The translations under genes and the position numbers were made by a program. Below the pieces are notes generated by a model that saw nothing but the letters and a program-made list of their open reading frames with translations, had not been told where the DNA came from and ran no database searches. Below, in pieces: positions 27,623 through 37,125 of a stretch of DNA of 64,000 nucleotides (positions are counted from its first letter, which is position 1; each line of letters starts with the position of its first letter). Source of the DNA: Thiohalophilus sp. (GTDB lineage: Bacteria > Pseudomonadota > Gammaproteobacteria > UBA6429 > Thiohalophilaceae); contig NZ_JAXHLN010000003.1 of assembly GCF_034522235.1 (NCBI RefSeq), positions 2,170,001 to 2,234,000 of the forward strand, in the 5' to 3' direction.

Positions 27623-28735
27623 TTATTCCCCGTAAACGTATTCCACCACTTCCAGGCCAAAGCCGGAAAGGGCATGCATTTTTTTCGGCGCGCTCAGTAC
27701 ACGCATTTTCTTCACGCCGAGTTCCGTCAGAATCTGTGCGCCGATCCCGAAGGTACGCAGATCCTCGCCCGATTCGTAATGTGGCAGATCGTGACCCTGA
27801 TCCTGCTCATTATACTGTGTTATGTGCGATACCAGGGTCTCCGACTCCTCGGCCAGGCGCAGGATAATCACCACACCCTCCCCTTCATCGGCAATGCGCC
27901 GCATGGCATCGCTCAGTGGCCAGCCACAATCGTCGCGCTGGCTGCCGAATATATCGCACAGGGTATCTTCCACATGGACCCGCACCAGCACCGATTTTTT
28001 CGGATCGAGGTCGCCCTTGACCAGCGCCAGGTGGACCTGTCGATCGATGCTGTTTCGATACGCATACAGATGAAAATCACCATAACGGGTCGGCATGTTA
28101 CACGCGGCAGCGCGCACGATGGTCTTCTCGTTGCGCATACGATATTCGATGAGATCCGCGATCGTGCCGATCTTCAGATTGTGCTCGGCGGCGAATTTTT
28201 CCAGATCCGGGCGCCGGGCCATGCTGCCGTCTTCATTGAGGATCTCGACAATGACCGAGGCCGACTCCAGCCCGGCCATGCGCGCCAGATCGCAACCGGC
28301 CTCGGTATGCCCTGCCCGGGTCAATACCCCGCCCGGCTGGGCCATCAGGGGAAACACGTGACCGGGCTGTACCAGATCCGACGGTTTGGCATCGGGGGCC
28401 ACGGCGGTCTGGATCGTCACGGAACGATCCGCAGCGGAAATGCCAGTCGTGACGCCTTCCGCCGCTTCGATGGAGACGGTGAATGCCGTGGCATGGGCTT
28501 CGCGGTTCTCCGTGACCATCGGCGGCAGGCGCAGCCGCTCGCAGCGCTCTTTGCTCAGGGTCAGGCAAATCAGGCCACGGCCGTATTTGGCCATGAAGTT
28601 GATCGCCTCGGGCGTCACCTTTTCCGCGGCAATAATCAGATCACCTTCATTCTCGCGATCCTCGTCATCCATCAGGATCACCATTTTGCCCTGGCGGATG
28701 TCTTCGATAATCTCTTGTGTACTGTTCAGTGCCAT
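27623..28735 (-). CDS. ribB: RibB with degenerate RibA-like C-terminal domain (RibBX type)
   Basis: The N-terminal half (residues 1 to about 205) is 3,4-dihydroxy-2-butanone-4-phosphate synthase: [69 protein letters not shown]. The rest resembles GTP cyclohydrolase II ([20 protein letters not shown]), but the three zinc cysteines of functional RibA (in SEC and RCDCG) are changed so that only the last remains. Such hybrids are known in proteobacteria and supply only the RibB activity; a separate ribA would be needed for GTP cyclohydrolase II. It sits in the ribD-ribE-ribB-ribH-nusB operon, 5 bp after ribE. Confidence 0.92.
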   Translation of the reverse strand: MALNSTQEIIEDIRQGKMVILMDDEDRENEGDLIIAAEKVTPEAINFMAKYGRGLICLTLSKERCERLRLPPMVTENREAHATAFTVSIEAAEGVTTGISAADRSVTIQTAVAPDAKPSDLVQPGHVFPLMAQPGGVLTRAGHTEAGCDLARMAGLESASVIVEILNEDGSMARRPDLEKFAAEHNLKIGTIADLIEYRMRNEKTIVRAAACNMPTRYGDFHLYAYRNSIDRQVHLALVKGDLDPKKSVLVRVHVEDTLCDIFGSQRDDCGWPLSDAMRRIADEGEGVVIILRLAEESETLVSHITQYNEQDQGHDLPHYESGEDLRTFGIGAQILTELGVKKMRVLSAPKKMHALSGFGLEVVEYVYGE

Positions 28736-28740
28736 AAGTC

Positions 28741-29397
28741 CTACTTGATAAAACCGTGTTCGGCAAGCAACGCCTCGGTCACACCCTGACCTGATTGTGC
28801 CGCTTTGTCACCCAACAGTAAACGTTCCAGATAACGGGCGATCACATCCACTTCGAGATTAACCCGCTGACCTGTTCCAAAATCACCCATGGTGGTTTCC
28901 ACCAGCGTGTGCGGTACGATATTCAGATCAAACACCGCGCCCTCCACCGCATTGACCGTCAGGCTGATGCCATCGACACAGATCGACCCTTTGGTCGCGA
29001 TGTAACGGGCCAGTTCATCCGGCGCCCGGATGCGGAATTTCACCGAGCGCCCGGCATCGGATCGTTCGATCACCTCGCCAATACCGTCCACATGCCCGCT
29101 GACCAGATGACCGCCCAGATGGGTGGTTGGCGTCAACGCTTTTTCCAGATTCACTTTGCTGCCGCTCTGAATATCGGCAAAGGTCGTGCGCGACAACGTC
29201 TCGCCCGAGACATCCGCCCGGAATCCGTCGCCCGGCAATTCCACCGCCGTCAGGCAGACGCCGTTGACCGCAATGCTGTCACCGAGTGCCACATCGCCCA
29301 GCGGCAATTTGCCGGTCTGGATGCACATTTGCGTATCAGAACCTTTCGATTCGATAGCAGCAATCTTGCCCACCGACTGTATGATTCCCGTAAACAT
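28741..29397 (-). CDS. ribE: Riboflavin synthase
   Basis: RibE (alpha subunit) converts two lumazines to riboflavin. The 218-residue product shows the two lumazine-binding repeats: [13 protein letters not shown]...[14 protein letters not shown]...ETLSRTTF, then [16 protein letters not shown]...[17 protein letters not shown]...[13 protein letters not shown]. Complete. It lies downstream of ribD, with a class E hairpin between them. Confidence 0.97.
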   Translation of the reverse strand: MFTGIIQSVGKIAAIESKGSDTQMCIQTGKLPLGDVALGDSIAVNGVCLTAVELPGDGFRADVSGETLSRTTFADIQSGSKVNLEKALTPTTHLGGHLVSGHVDGIGEVIERSDAGRSVKFRIRAPDELARYIATKGSICVDGISLTVNAVEGAVFDLNIVPHTLVETTMGDFGTGQRVNLEVDVIARYLERLLLGDKAAQSGQGVTEALLAEHGFIK

Positions 29398-29462
29398 GGC
29401 CTGTGCATTTTCCCCGGTTTTGCGCTCCCAGACAGTATATCTGCGAGTCCAGATCAGTAAAG

Positions 29463-29537
29463 CTCACCACCAAGACGCGAAGACACGAAGGAAGAAATTA
29501 AATCAATAAACTTTGTGTCTTGGCGTCTTGGTGGTTA
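29463..29537. repeat. Intergenic hairpin repeat (class E) overlapping the ribD stop
   Basis: Arms CTCACCACCAAGACGCGAAG... (29463-29491) and ...GTGTCTTGGCGTCTTGGTGG (ending 29537) pair over about 27 bp with a roughly 20 bp AT-rich centre. The last bases of the right arm are the ribD stop codon itself. The copy at 17235-17300 is very similar. Confidence 0.88.
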
Positions 29538-30635
29538 GTTTTTTCTCACTTCCGCCGTGATTCGCCAGTCTTCTCCAATGGCACGAATATCCTTTATCTG
29601 CAACTGCAACTGATCGGCCATGTTCTCCAACCCCGGCAGGTGAAACAGGCCGCGGGCAGCGTCACCGAGCAGGGTCGGGGCCATGTAGATGATTAACTCA
29701 TCGACCAGGCCTGCTTGCATCAGTGCGCCGGCCAGGGTGGCGCCGGTTTCCACGTGCAGTTCGTTGATTTCCATCTCGCCGAGTTGATCCAGTACCGCCC
29801 CCAGATCGACGTTGTTATGTGCGTCCTCGGGAACCGTGATGACCTCGGCACCCGCGTTGCGAAGGGCGTCGCGGACGGATTCCTCCTCACTGCAGGTCAT
29901 GATCACCGTTTTACCCGGCTGCTGCAAAATCGTCGCATTGGCCGGCGTGCTCAGGTGGGTGTCTACGATAACCCGCAAGGGCTGGCGTTCGGCCTGTTCA
30001 AGGCGCACGGTCATGGACGGATCATCGGCCAGCACGGTGCCCACCCCGGTGAGGATCGCCGAACTGCGCGCCCGCCAGTGTTGCACATCCTGCCGCGCGG
30101 CCGCGCCGGTGATCCACTGGCTCTCGCCCGAGGCCATGGCCGTGCGGCCGTCCAGGCTCATGGCCAGTTTCAACCGCACATAGGGGCGACCGCGCTGCAT
30201 GCGCCGGATAAAACCGGGATTGAGTTGCCGGGCCTGCGCTTCCATCAGACCACTGTCCACGGCAATACCGGCGGCCTGCAACTGGCTAATTCCGCCGCCA
30301 TCGACCTGCGAATGGGGATCGCGCATCGCCACCACCACGCGGCTGACACCGGCCTGGATCAGGGCCTCACTGCAAGGAGGTGTCCGCCCGTGATGACAGC
30401 AGGGCTCCAGGGTGACATAGGCCGTGCTGCCGTTGGCCTGCTCGCCGGCCGCCTGCAGGGCATGCACTTCGGCATGGGCTTCGCCGGCCCGTTCATGCCA
30501 GCCTTCGCCGATGATGGCGTTAGCCCGCACCAGCACGCAACCGACGCGGGGATTGGGATCGGTGGTATACAGACCCCGTTCGGCCAGTTGCAGGGCGCGG
30601 GCCATGTAACGGTGATCATCGGCGCTGAAGCTCAT
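29535..30635 (-). CDS. ribD: Bifunctional pyrimidine deaminase/reductase RibD
   Basis: RibD deaminates and then reduces the pyrimidine intermediate of riboflavin synthesis. The 366-residue protein has the N-terminal zinc deaminase domain (HAEVHALQAAG, TLEPCCHHGRTPPCSEALI) and the C-terminal NADPH reductase domain (RPYVRLKLAMSLDGRTAMASGESQWITG, ILTGVGTVLADDPSMTVR, GATLAGALMQAGLVDEL). It lies 14 bp after nrdR, the common arrangement. Confidence 0.96.
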   Translation of the reverse strand: MSFSADDHRYMARALQLAERGLYTTDPNPRVGCVLVRANAIIGEGWHERAGEAHAEVHALQAAGEQANGSTAYVTLEPCCHHGRTPPCSEALIQAGVSRVVVAMRDPHSQVDGGGISQLQAAGIAVDSGLMEAQARQLNPGFIRRMQRGRPYVRLKLAMSLDGRTAMASGESQWITGAAARQDVQHWRARSSAILTGVGTVLADDPSMTVRLEQAERQPLRVIVDTHLSTPANATILQQPGKTVIMTCSEEESVRDALRNAGAEVITVPEDAHNNVDLGAVLDQLGEMEINELHVETGATLAGALMQAGLVDELIIYMAPTLLGDAARGLFHLPGLENMADQLQLQIKDIRAIGEDWRITAEVRKN

Positions 30636-30649
30636 CGGGGAAGAGTCGC

Positions 30650-31165
30650 TTATTGTTTCTTGTCGTCGTCATCCGGCAACAGGGATTGTTGCTGGCGTTT
30701 CATTTCCGGTGAGGGGACGCTCTGGAGCTTTTCGATCTCTTCCTGGAAGGCACTGACATCCTCGAAACTGCGATACACCGAGGCGAAGCGCACATAGGCG
30801 ACCTGATCCAGATCGCGCAATTCCTGCATGACCAGCTCACCGACCTGCTTGGAGTCGATCTCGCGCTCGCCCAGGGCTCGCAACTGTTTGAGGATACGGT
30901 TCAGAGCGTCTTCGATGGCGTCGGTGTTGACCGGCCGCTTCTCCAGCGCTCGTTGCATCCCGGCACGCAATTTATCCTCATCAAATGGCTCGCGCCGGCC
31001 GTCATTCTTGACCAGCCGGGGCATCACCAGTTCGGGGGTCTCAAAGGTAGTAAAGCGTTCATGGCAACTGAGGCACTCGCGCCGCCGACGCACGGCAGAC
31101 CCCTCGCCCGCCAGGCGCGAGTCGATCACCCTGGTATCCTCGGCGCCACAGAACGGACAATGCAT
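30650..31165 (-). CDS. nrdR: Transcriptional repressor NrdR
   Basis: NrdR senses ATP/dATP and represses ribonucleotide reductase genes. The 171-residue product has the zinc ribbon [20 protein letters not shown]...[15 protein letters not shown] and the ATP-cone domain ([27 protein letters not shown]-like segment, [13 protein letters not shown]). It is normally followed by ribD, as here. Confidence 0.97.
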   Translation of the reverse strand: MHCPFCGAEDTRVIDSRLAGEGSAVRRRRECLSCHERFTTFETPELVMPRLVKNDGRREPFDEDKLRAGMQRALEKRPVNTDAIEDALNRILKQLRALGEREIDSKQVGELVMQELRDLDQVAYVRFASVYRSFEDVSAFQEEIEKLQSVPSPEMKRQQQSLLPDDDDKKQ

Positions 31166-31174
31166 CGCTCAGTG

Positions 31175-31341
31175 CCGAGGGACGAGGGACGAGGGACGAG
31201 GAACAAAATATTTCTGTGTCATATCACTGTTTCCCGGTTCCATGAATCATCAACATCGTCGCAGCAGCCAGAAAAAATGATCAAGTCTGTAAGCACCATT
31301 TTTCCACCTCGTCACTCGTCCCTCGTAACTCGTCCCTGTTA
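31175..31341. repeat. Intergenic hairpin repeat (class C, tandem GACGAGG)
   Basis: The left arm (31175-31202) holds three perfect GACGAGG heptamers and one variant (CCGAGG); the right arm (about 31307-31341) is CCTCGTCACTCGTCCCTCGT plus AACTCGTCCCTGTTA. The right arm ends in the glyA stop codon (31339-31341). The spacer between the arms is not repeated elsewhere in the window. Confidence 0.87.
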
Positions 31342-32589
31342 CTTGTAGACCGGGAACCGCTGGCAGAGATCCAGGGCTTTCTTCTTGGTCTCGGCAATCA
31401 CTTTCTCATCGCCCTTGCTGTCGATGACATCGCACATCCAGCCGGCCAGGTCGCGGCTTTCCTGCTCGCCGAAGCCGCGGGTGGTCGCGGCCGGGGTACC
31501 GATGCGGATACCGCTGGTGACGAAGGGGGATTGCGGATCGTTGGGCACGGCGTTTTTGTTAACGGTGATGTTGGCGCTGTCCAGCCAGGCGTCGACATCC
31601 TTGCCGGTCAGTTCCTGCTTGATGAAGCTGACCAGAAACAGATGGTTTTCGGTCCCGCCGGAGATCACCTCGAAACCACGCTGCTGAAAGACCTCGGCCA
31701 TCACCTTGGCGTTTTTGACCACCTGTTGCTGATAGGTCTTGAACTCGGGCTCCAGGGCTTCCTTGAAGGCCACGGCCTTGGCGGCAATGACATGCATCAG
31801 CGGGCCGCCCTGGGTACCGGGGAACACCAGCGAGTTGAGCTTCTTTTCAACATCCGGGTTGGATTTGGCCAGGATGATCCCGCCGCGTGGCCCGCGCAGG
31901 GTCTTGTGGGTGGTGGAGGTGGTCACATCGGCGATGTTGACCGGACTGGGATAAACGCCGGCGGCGATGAGACCGGCCACGTGGGCCATGTCCACCATCA
32001 GCCAGGCACCGACCATGTCGGCGATCTCGCGAAAACGCTGCCAGTCGACCACCTGGGAATAGGCACTGAAGCCGGCGACGATCATCTTCGGCTTGTGCTC
32101 TTTGGCCAGCTGTTCGACCTCGTCATAATCGATGAAGCCCTGCTCGTCGATGCCGTACTGCACGGCGTTGAAAATCTTGCCGGAGAAATTGACCTTGGCA
32201 CCGTGCGTCAAATGCCCGCCGTGGGCCAGGCTCATACCCAGTATCGTGTCGCCAGGCTGCAGCAGCGCCAGATAGACCGCGGCGTTGGCCTGCGAGCCGG
32301 AATGGGGCTGGACATTGGCGTAATCGGCGCCGAACAGCTCCTTGACCCGATCAATGGCCAGTCGCTCGGCCACGTCGACATATTCACAGCCGCCGTAATA
32401 GCGCTTGCCGGGGTAACCTTCGGCGTATTTGTTAGTCAGTACTGATCCTTGAGCCTCCATGACGCGGGGGCTGGTGTAGTTTTCGGAGGCAATCAGCTCG
32501 ATATGCTCCTCCTGGCGCTGCGCCTCGTTCTGCATCGCCGCCCACAGTTCGTCGTCATAGCCCGCAATGGTCATGTCACGTTTAAACAT
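31339..32589 (-). CDS. glyA: Serine hydroxymethyltransferase
   Basis: GlyA converts serine to glycine and charges tetrahydrofolate with one-carbon units. The 416-residue PLP enzyme has [53 protein letters not shown], the PLP lysine in [14 protein letters not shown], and [23 protein letters not shown] at 32587-32589 is preferred, with GGGAG 6 bases upstream. It precedes nrdR, as in many gammaproteobacteria. No glycine riboswitch was recognised upstream. Confidence 0.96.
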   Translation of the reverse strand: MFKRDMTIAGYDDELWAAMQNEAQRQEEHIELIASENYTSPRVMEAQGSVLTNKYAEGYPGKRYYGGCEYVDVAERLAIDRVKELFGADYANVQPHSGSQANAAVYLALLQPGDTILGMSLAHGGHLTHGAKVNFSGKIFNAVQYGIDEQGFIDYDEVEQLAKEHKPKMIVAGFSAYSQVVDWQRFREIADMVGAWLMVDMAHVAGLIAAGVYPSPVNIADVTTSTTHKTLRGPRGGIILAKSNPDVEKKLNSLVFPGTQGGPLMHVIAAKAVAFKEALEPEFKTYQQQVVKNAKVMAEVFQQRGFEVISGGTENHLFLVSFIKQELTGKDVDAWLDSANITVNKNAVPNDPQSPFVTSGIRIGTPAATTRGFGEQESRDLAGWMCDVIDSKGDEKVIAETKKKALDLCQRFPVYK

Positions 32590-33007
32590 CAATTACTCCC
32601 GGTTCAGATAAAATTCAATGAATTCAGAGCATTACAGTCCAGCGCAGGGTGCGCCCGGGGCTGTCACAGCTCGCGCAAAGAAGCCCTATTCTACCCGATC
32701 CGGGGATTTTTTTCATGGCGATCAGGGGTTTTAGTGTAGCGAGAAGCATCACTGCGCTTTCAAGCGGGGATGAATCGCGATGTCTGCTCCCGCACCGGGA
32801 CTGGATGCCGGGTCGAGCCCGGCATGACGAAAAGCGGCCTGCTCCGTGCGTGCTCAGGCCCACCATTTCGTCAAAATGCCTGTCCCGGAACAAAAAAAAA
32901 CCCCGACGAAAAACTCGCCGGGGCTGAGTTGGTACGTGGAGGAGGTACCAAATAAGTACAGAGTTTAGCCGTTTTTCTGCGACCTTGTCAGCATTTTTCC
33001 CTCCCTG
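32590..33007. other. glyA upstream spacer with a GC palindrome
   Basis: No gene is seen in these 418 bp. Contents: a possible -10 for glyA on the minus strand (TAGAAT, 32688-32693) without a clear -35; a palindrome ATGCCGGG-tcgag-CCCGGCAT (32805-32825) of the kind dispersed in many proteobacterial genomes, single-copy here; and an inverted repeat GGTAC...GTACC at 32933-32950 next to the terminator described separately. Confidence 0.5.
32892..32923 (-). terminator. Rho-independent terminator of the 33008 gene
   Basis: On the minus strand CCCCGGCGAG-TTTT-TCGTCGGGG is followed by nine T residues, about 85 bp after the stop of the secreted-protein gene. Confidence 0.88.
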
Positions 33008-33931
33008 TCACCAGTCATCCCCGCCGGTTTTACCGCCGGCCGCCCGGGTCAGGGCCGTTTCGATGGCCGAGGGGGCACACATGATGGAGGCAAAGCTGTT
33101 GCTACCCATCATGGAGAGATCCGGGAAGCTGATGGCAATGCGGAATTCGGCACGTAGCGCATAGGCCTTCTTGCCCTTGACCACGATCTCATACGGCAGA
33201 TGGCCCAGTGATCGGGTCTCCTTGAAGTCGATGCGTTCCATGATGTACTGGTCACCGGCACACTCGGTCTCGTCGCTGTTGCCCAGGATATTGACGCCAA
33301 ACACCGTGGCTTCCTGGCCGGGCAGATCGACACGATAGACCGGTTTTACGCCGCCTTTGCCGGCCGAGATCGCCGCCTCGACACGGTTAACGGCTTCCTG
33401 GTAGGAGTCATAGCTGGCCAGGTTAAGACGATCATAGAAATAGGGCATCAGCCACTTGTACTGATAATCACGCAAATCCTCGCCGCTGAGTCCCTTTTTG
33501 GAACCGTAGGTCTGCTGTTTACCCAGCGCCCCTTCCAGCTGTGCGGCGACCGCCGCCAGATCGCCATCCAGCCGATAGGCATGGGCCAGATAGATCGGGT
33601 TGGTATAGGCCACCTGAACATTATCCCCGGTGTCATAGAAAGTCACCCGCTGCGCGGCACCAAACACACCGTAATCGGTTTTGGCCGCGGTGTTTTTCAG
33701 TGCCCCACTGGTGATGGCAACGATGGTGGCGTTGTCGTAAGGCGAATACTCTCCAACAATCTCAAAACCCGCATCGGTGAGCTTCTGTTTGGCGGTGCTG
33801 AGCGCCGTGGTCATCTCGGCACCCTGGTTGTCGGCCAATACGAAGGGTTTGATCATTGTTTCGGTCTGCGCAACACCTGTTGATAAAAACAGGGCCAGCA
33901 GACCGGTGAAGGCAAGTTTCATCGGTTTCAT
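33008..33931 (-). CDS. Secreted protein, possibly with DUF302-like domain
   Basis: The start at 33931 (MKPMKLAFTGLLALFLSTGVAQ) gives a 307-residue protein with a signal peptide; AGGATGG precedes the ATG. The first domain (TALSTAKQKLTDAGFEIVGE, NATIVAITSGALKNTAAKT, VQVAYTNPIYLAHAYRL) has a pattern loosely like DUF302 proteins, but I am not sure. The C-terminal half includes ATVFGVNILGNSDETECAGD, YIMERIDFKETRSLGHLPYEI and a Cys near the end (SIMCAPSAIET). It stands alone with its own terminator. Role unknown; location beside the FadL porins and sulfur genes may or may not be meaningful. Confidence 0.65.
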   Translation of the reverse strand: MKPMKLAFTGLLALFLSTGVAQTETMIKPFVLADNQGAEMTTALSTAKQKLTDAGFEIVGEYSPYDNATIVAITSGALKNTAAKTDYGVFGAAQRVTFYDTGDNVQVAYTNPIYLAHAYRLDGDLAAVAAQLEGALGKQQTYGSKKGLSGEDLRDYQYKWLMPYFYDRLNLASYDSYQEAVNRVEAAISAGKGGVKPVYRVDLPGQEATVFGVNILGNSDETECAGDQYIMERIDFKETRSLGHLPYEIVVKGKKAYALRAEFRIAISFPDLSMMGSNSFASIMCAPSAIETALTRAAGGKTGGDDW

Positions 33932-34022
33932 AATTATCCATCCTGAATCTGAATTAATTTGGCAAGTTAATGAAAACATGCACGCCGTGCATACTCTCAA
34001 GTAATGTCTGACAAGCTAATGC

Positions 34023-34057
34023 AAAAGAAAGGGCCATGGATTCACACCCATGGCCCT
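34023..34057 (-). terminator. Rho-independent terminator after the first FadL-type gene
   Basis: On the minus strand a 9-bp stem GGGCCATGG / CCATGGCCC is followed by TTTCTTTTGC. It lies about 40 bp after the FadL-type stop codon. Confidence 0.85.
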
Positions 34058-34095
34058 GTTTACATCCTTGTCACATCAGAGCAATTCCTGATGGC

Positions 34096-35412
34096 TTAGA
34101 ACTTCCAGGCCCAGCTGGCTTCCAGTTCCCACTGGGTCATTTCCAGCTCAATGGTCTGGTTAGGCGCTGTTGGCCCCTGGAGCGGGTTGTCACCCTTCAC
34201 AGAGTTGCTGGGTGCGTACATGGCCGCCAGGTTGAACTCGCTGTCGGCACCGGTCTTCTTGGTCATACCGAAGGTGAAGTGATCTTCCATGACACCCGGC
34301 GCCAGGATATTGAACAACACTTCGGAGTCGGGAATCGGCTGATCGCCGTGGTTATACCCCACGCGCCAGGTATAGTCGGCACTGGTGGACCACTGATAAC
34401 CCAGCTTGTAGACCGTGATGTCTTCCCAGCCGAAGCCGGCGCCATCGTCATCACCAAGCTGCGCGGTCTGGAGATTCGGAAGCATCGGATTGCCGATGGA
34501 ATTGATATCGCTGTACATGATCTTCTGCACATCAAAGACCACGGTACCGGAGTCGGCCATGTCGTAGGCCAGTCCCAGAGTCCAGGTGGCCGGGATGTTA
34601 AAGCCCCCCTGTTCGGCAAACAGCCCCGCGTAATCGTCGAACTCGCCCATCTCCATTTCACTCTGATAGGACGCCGCCAGGGTCAGATTCGGCGCAACTT
34701 CGCCCTGATAACCGAGCTTAAAGCCGTAGCCCATGGCTGAGTCAACACCGTTATCGGTCAAGTTATCCGGATCCGAGGAAGCATTGAAACCCGCAGGTCC
34801 AAAGCCTTCCAAGCCAGTGGCTTCGAAGCGCTGATAGGCCAGGATGGCACTGGCGCCCCAGGAGGACTTGTCGTCGATCTTGCGCGAGTAGCTAGTGTTA
34901 ACGAAAAGCTGCTCCAGGTTCACGCCGGCACCGGCCTCACCGCCAAACATGCCACCATAATACGTTCCGGCACCACCGTTTGCGCTATCCGGATAGTCGG
35001 TGTTCATGCCGCCGTTACCGTAGACGCTCACGCCCACCGCGCTGTTGGCATCGAGCATCCAGTTACGGCCGAAATGGGGAATCAGAAAGTATTCCGAGTC
35101 ACTCTCAACGGTTCCCGGCTGTAACTCAAAAGCAGGAAAACCATCATTCGCCGCGCCTTCTACTTTGTACTCACGCTGCGGGCTGAAGATAGCGGCACCC
35201 AGATCCATGCGATCGCCGACCCAGACCATGCCGGCCGGGTTGGTGGCGGCGGCCAGGGAATCCTGCGGCAGGGCCACGCCGGCGCCGCCGAGGCCCTTGT
35301 TCTTGGTCCCGTAGCCGTGGGCGAAGTAGCCGTTGGTCGCGAAGGCCGCCGTCGGCAGGGCAAGTGCAGCGGCAACGGCTGTCGCGAGCAGTCGTTTGTT
35401 GGTTTTCTTCAT
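34096..35412 (-). CDS. FadL/OmpP1/TodX-family outer-membrane transporter
   Basis: FadL-type barrels pass hydrophobic molecules through the outer membrane. The 438-residue product (ATG at 35410-35412, GGGAG 8 bases upstream) has a signal peptide ending in AAFA, the N-terminal hatch region TNGYFAHGYGTKNKGLGGAG and VALPQDSLAAATNPAGM, many amphipathic beta strands and a C-terminal aromatic ending (LEASWAWKF), typical of barrel proteins. Substrate unknown. It is divergent from a second, distinct FadL-type gene. Confidence 0.88.
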   Translation of the reverse strand: MKKTNKRLLATAVAAALALPTAAFATNGYFAHGYGTKNKGLGGAGVALPQDSLAAATNPAGMVWVGDRMDLGAAIFSPQREYKVEGAANDGFPAFELQPGTVESDSEYFLIPHFGRNWMLDANSAVGVSVYGNGGMNTDYPDSANGGAGTYYGGMFGGEAGAGVNLEQLFVNTSYSRKIDDKSSWGASAILAYQRFEATGLEGFGPAGFNASSDPDNLTDNGVDSAMGYGFKLGYQGEVAPNLTLAASYQSEMEMGEFDDYAGLFAEQGGFNIPATWTLGLAYDMADSGTVVFDVQKIMYSDINSIGNPMLPNLQTAQLGDDDGAGFGWEDITVYKLGYQWSTSADYTWRVGYNHGDQPIPDSEVLFNILAPGVMEDHFTFGMTKKTGADSEFNLAAMYAPSNSVKGDNPLQGPTAPNQTIELEMTQWELEASWAWKF

Positions 35413-35723
35413 TGTTTCATCTCCCATGAAAGGTGAAGTGTGGTATTTATAATTTTCTTTAAAGTCACCGGCATGCGGACATGCCTTGATTGTGTTGCGA
35501 AGTGACGTTCGTAGTTATTTTTATGCAACGAAAGGTGTTTGCAACTGGCACCGTATCTTTCATGAGGGCATGAATAGTGTCAAGCAGTTTTTATGACGCT
35601 ATTGATTATGATTATTAGTATATTATTATTTTCTTATTTATAAGCGCTGTATAGTCAGTCCGATAATTCCCCGCTACAGTATTGTGAACAACAAGTAACA
35701 ACCAAACTCATGGGAGGTCCTTC
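35413..35723. other. Divergent promoter region between two FadL-type genes
   Basis: This 311-bp spacer is much more AT-rich than its surroundings, especially 35590-35660 (runs such as TTATGATTATTAGTATATTA). No frame looks coding and no repeat class of this window is present. It presumably carries both promoters, but I could not place convincing -35/-10 pairs. Confidence 0.5.
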
Positions 35724-36968
35724 ATGGGCGCACATTATCATTATTCCCGTCTGTCCCGCGCTGTTCTGCTGGGAACGGGGCTTACGCTGATCGGTTCACA
35801 CGCACTTGCCTCGGGCTTTCGGATTCCGGAAGTCTCGACCGTCGGTACCGCCACCTCCAACGCACTGGTGGCCAACACCCGCGAGACCGGTGCGCTGGCC
35901 TATAACCCGGCGGCCATGTCGTTTCACGACGCCAACGCGATCAATGCCGGCCTGACCCGGATCACCTATGAGCCGAGCGTCGACCCGGACAACGGCACCG
36001 CAACCGGTTCCACCGGCGAGGATGTGTTTTTAATCCCCAACGCCTATTTCATGGTCGATGGTCACGACAACCTCTCCTTCGGGCTTGCCATCAACGTGCC
36101 CTTCGGCCTGGAAACCAAGTGGCCGGCCGGCACGTTTGCGGGTTTCAGTGATATTGGCGCTGGCGCTGCCGAACCGGAACTGAGCCGTATCAAGATGTTC
36201 AACATCAATCCCAATATCGCCTGGAAAATTGATGAGACCAGCAGCTTCGCGGTGGGGCTCGACTATTACGATCTGGATGAACTGGTATTCAACACCCATG
36301 GTGCCGAACTGAAAGGCCGTGGCGGCGACCTGGGCTGGAATATCGCCTACCAGAAGAAGCTGGACAAACTGACCTTCGGAGCCAGCTATCGCAGTGCCGT
36401 GGAAGTCGATGTATCAGGCGTATTCATTGCGCCTCCTGGTTTCGGGTTCCCGCCTATGGCCGCACGAGCCACCCTGGAATTTCCGGATATGTTGCAGGCC
36501 GGTGTCCATTATCAGGTCACTGACAGCTTCGGCGTAGAACTGGACGTGGAGCGTACCGGCTGGAGCAGTTTTGACACCATCAAGGTAGTCAACAGCAACG
36601 GGGATGAGCTGACCTCCAGCACCAACGACTGGGATGACACCTGGGCCTATCGTCTGGGCGCCATCTATCAGATGAACGCCAAGACCAGGCTGATGTTCGG
36701 CTATGCCGCCGACGAGACCCCGCAACCGGACGAGCATTTCTCCGCCCGGGTACCGGATAACGATCGTCAGCTCTACAGCCTGGGTATGACTCACGACTTT
36801 GGCAATTGGAATCTGGAACTGGCTTACATGCTGGTAGACGTGGATGATCGCGAAGTCAATTCCAGCGACCCCTATGCGGGCACGGAAGCTAATGGTACCG
36901 ATGCCTATAACGGCACCTACCAATCCGACTCGGATCTGATCAGCGTCGGGATGAGTATGGAGTTCTAG
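35724..36968 (+). CDS. FadL/OmpP1-family outer-membrane transporter
   Basis: The 414-residue product has a signal peptide (to SHALA), then SGFRIPEVSTVGTATSNALVA and GALAYNPAAMSFHD, the N-terminal hatch and NPA-type motif of FadL relatives, and a barrel ending ISVGMSMEF. Motifs KWPAGTFAGFSDI and NPNIAWKIDETSSFAVGLDY are typical. GGGAGG precedes the ATG. It is clearly different in sequence from the neighbouring divergent FadL-type gene, so this is not a recent duplication. Confidence 0.88.
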   Translation: MGAHYHYSRLSRAVLLGTGLTLIGSHALASGFRIPEVSTVGTATSNALVANTRETGALAYNPAAMSFHDANAINAGLTRITYEPSVDPDNGTATGSTGEDVFLIPNAYFMVDGHDNLSFGLAINVPFGLETKWPAGTFAGFSDIGAGAAEPELSRIKMFNINPNIAWKIDETSSFAVGLDYYDLDELVFNTHGAELKGRGGDLGWNIAYQKKLDKLTFGASYRSAVEVDVSGVFIAPPGFGFPPMAARATLEFPDMLQAGVHYQVTDSFGVELDVERTGWSSFDTIKVVNSNGDELTSSTNDWDDTWAYRLGAIYQMNAKTRLMFGYAADETPQPDEHFSARVPDNDRQLYSLGMTHDFGNWNLELAYMLVDVDDREVNSSDPYAGTEANGTDAYNGTYQSDSDLISVGMSMEF

Positions 36969-36971
36969 GAC

Positions 36972-37058
36972 AAAGTTGACAGTCGGCAGATAGCAGTTGG
37001 CAGAAAGTCGGAATCAGCTGTTTTTACTGCCAACTGCCATCTGAAGACTGCCAACTTC
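36972..37058. repeat. Intergenic hairpin repeat (class D, TTGGCAG units)
   Basis: Arms 36972-37009 (AAAGTTGACAGTCGGCAG, TAGCAGTTGGCAGA) and 37025-37058 (CTGCCAACTGCCATCTG, GACTGCCAACTT) begin 3 bp after the stop of the FadL-type gene. Related arms are at 42712, 44840 and 57159. Confidence 0.85.
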
Positions 37059-37070
37059 TCTTTACAAATA

Positions 37071-37102
37071 AAAAAACCCGAAGCTTATGCTTCGGGTTTT
37101 TT
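37071..37102. terminator. Bidirectional rho-independent terminator
   Basis: CCCGAAGC-TTAT-GCTTCGGG is flanked by A7 on the left and T6 on the right, so it can end transcripts from the FadL-type gene (+) and from dsrE2 (-). Confidence 0.9.
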
Positions 37103-37125
37103 CTCTCCCATGATTTGAATTCGAT

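Noticed and set aside
27287-28789. 500-residue open frame on the + strand
   Set aside because: It is antisense to ribH and ribB, which are intact and recognisable; it is a His/Arg-rich shadow of GC-rich coding DNA with no family features.
28736-29400. FMN riboswitch upstream of ribB
   Set aside because: ribB lies 5 bp after ribE with no space for the element, and no conserved FMN-aptamer segments were seen in the ribD/ribE spacers.
32590-33007. Glycine riboswitch upstream of glyA
   Set aside because: No tandem aptamer-like pattern was recognised; only a GC palindrome and a terminator for the neighbouring gene were found.
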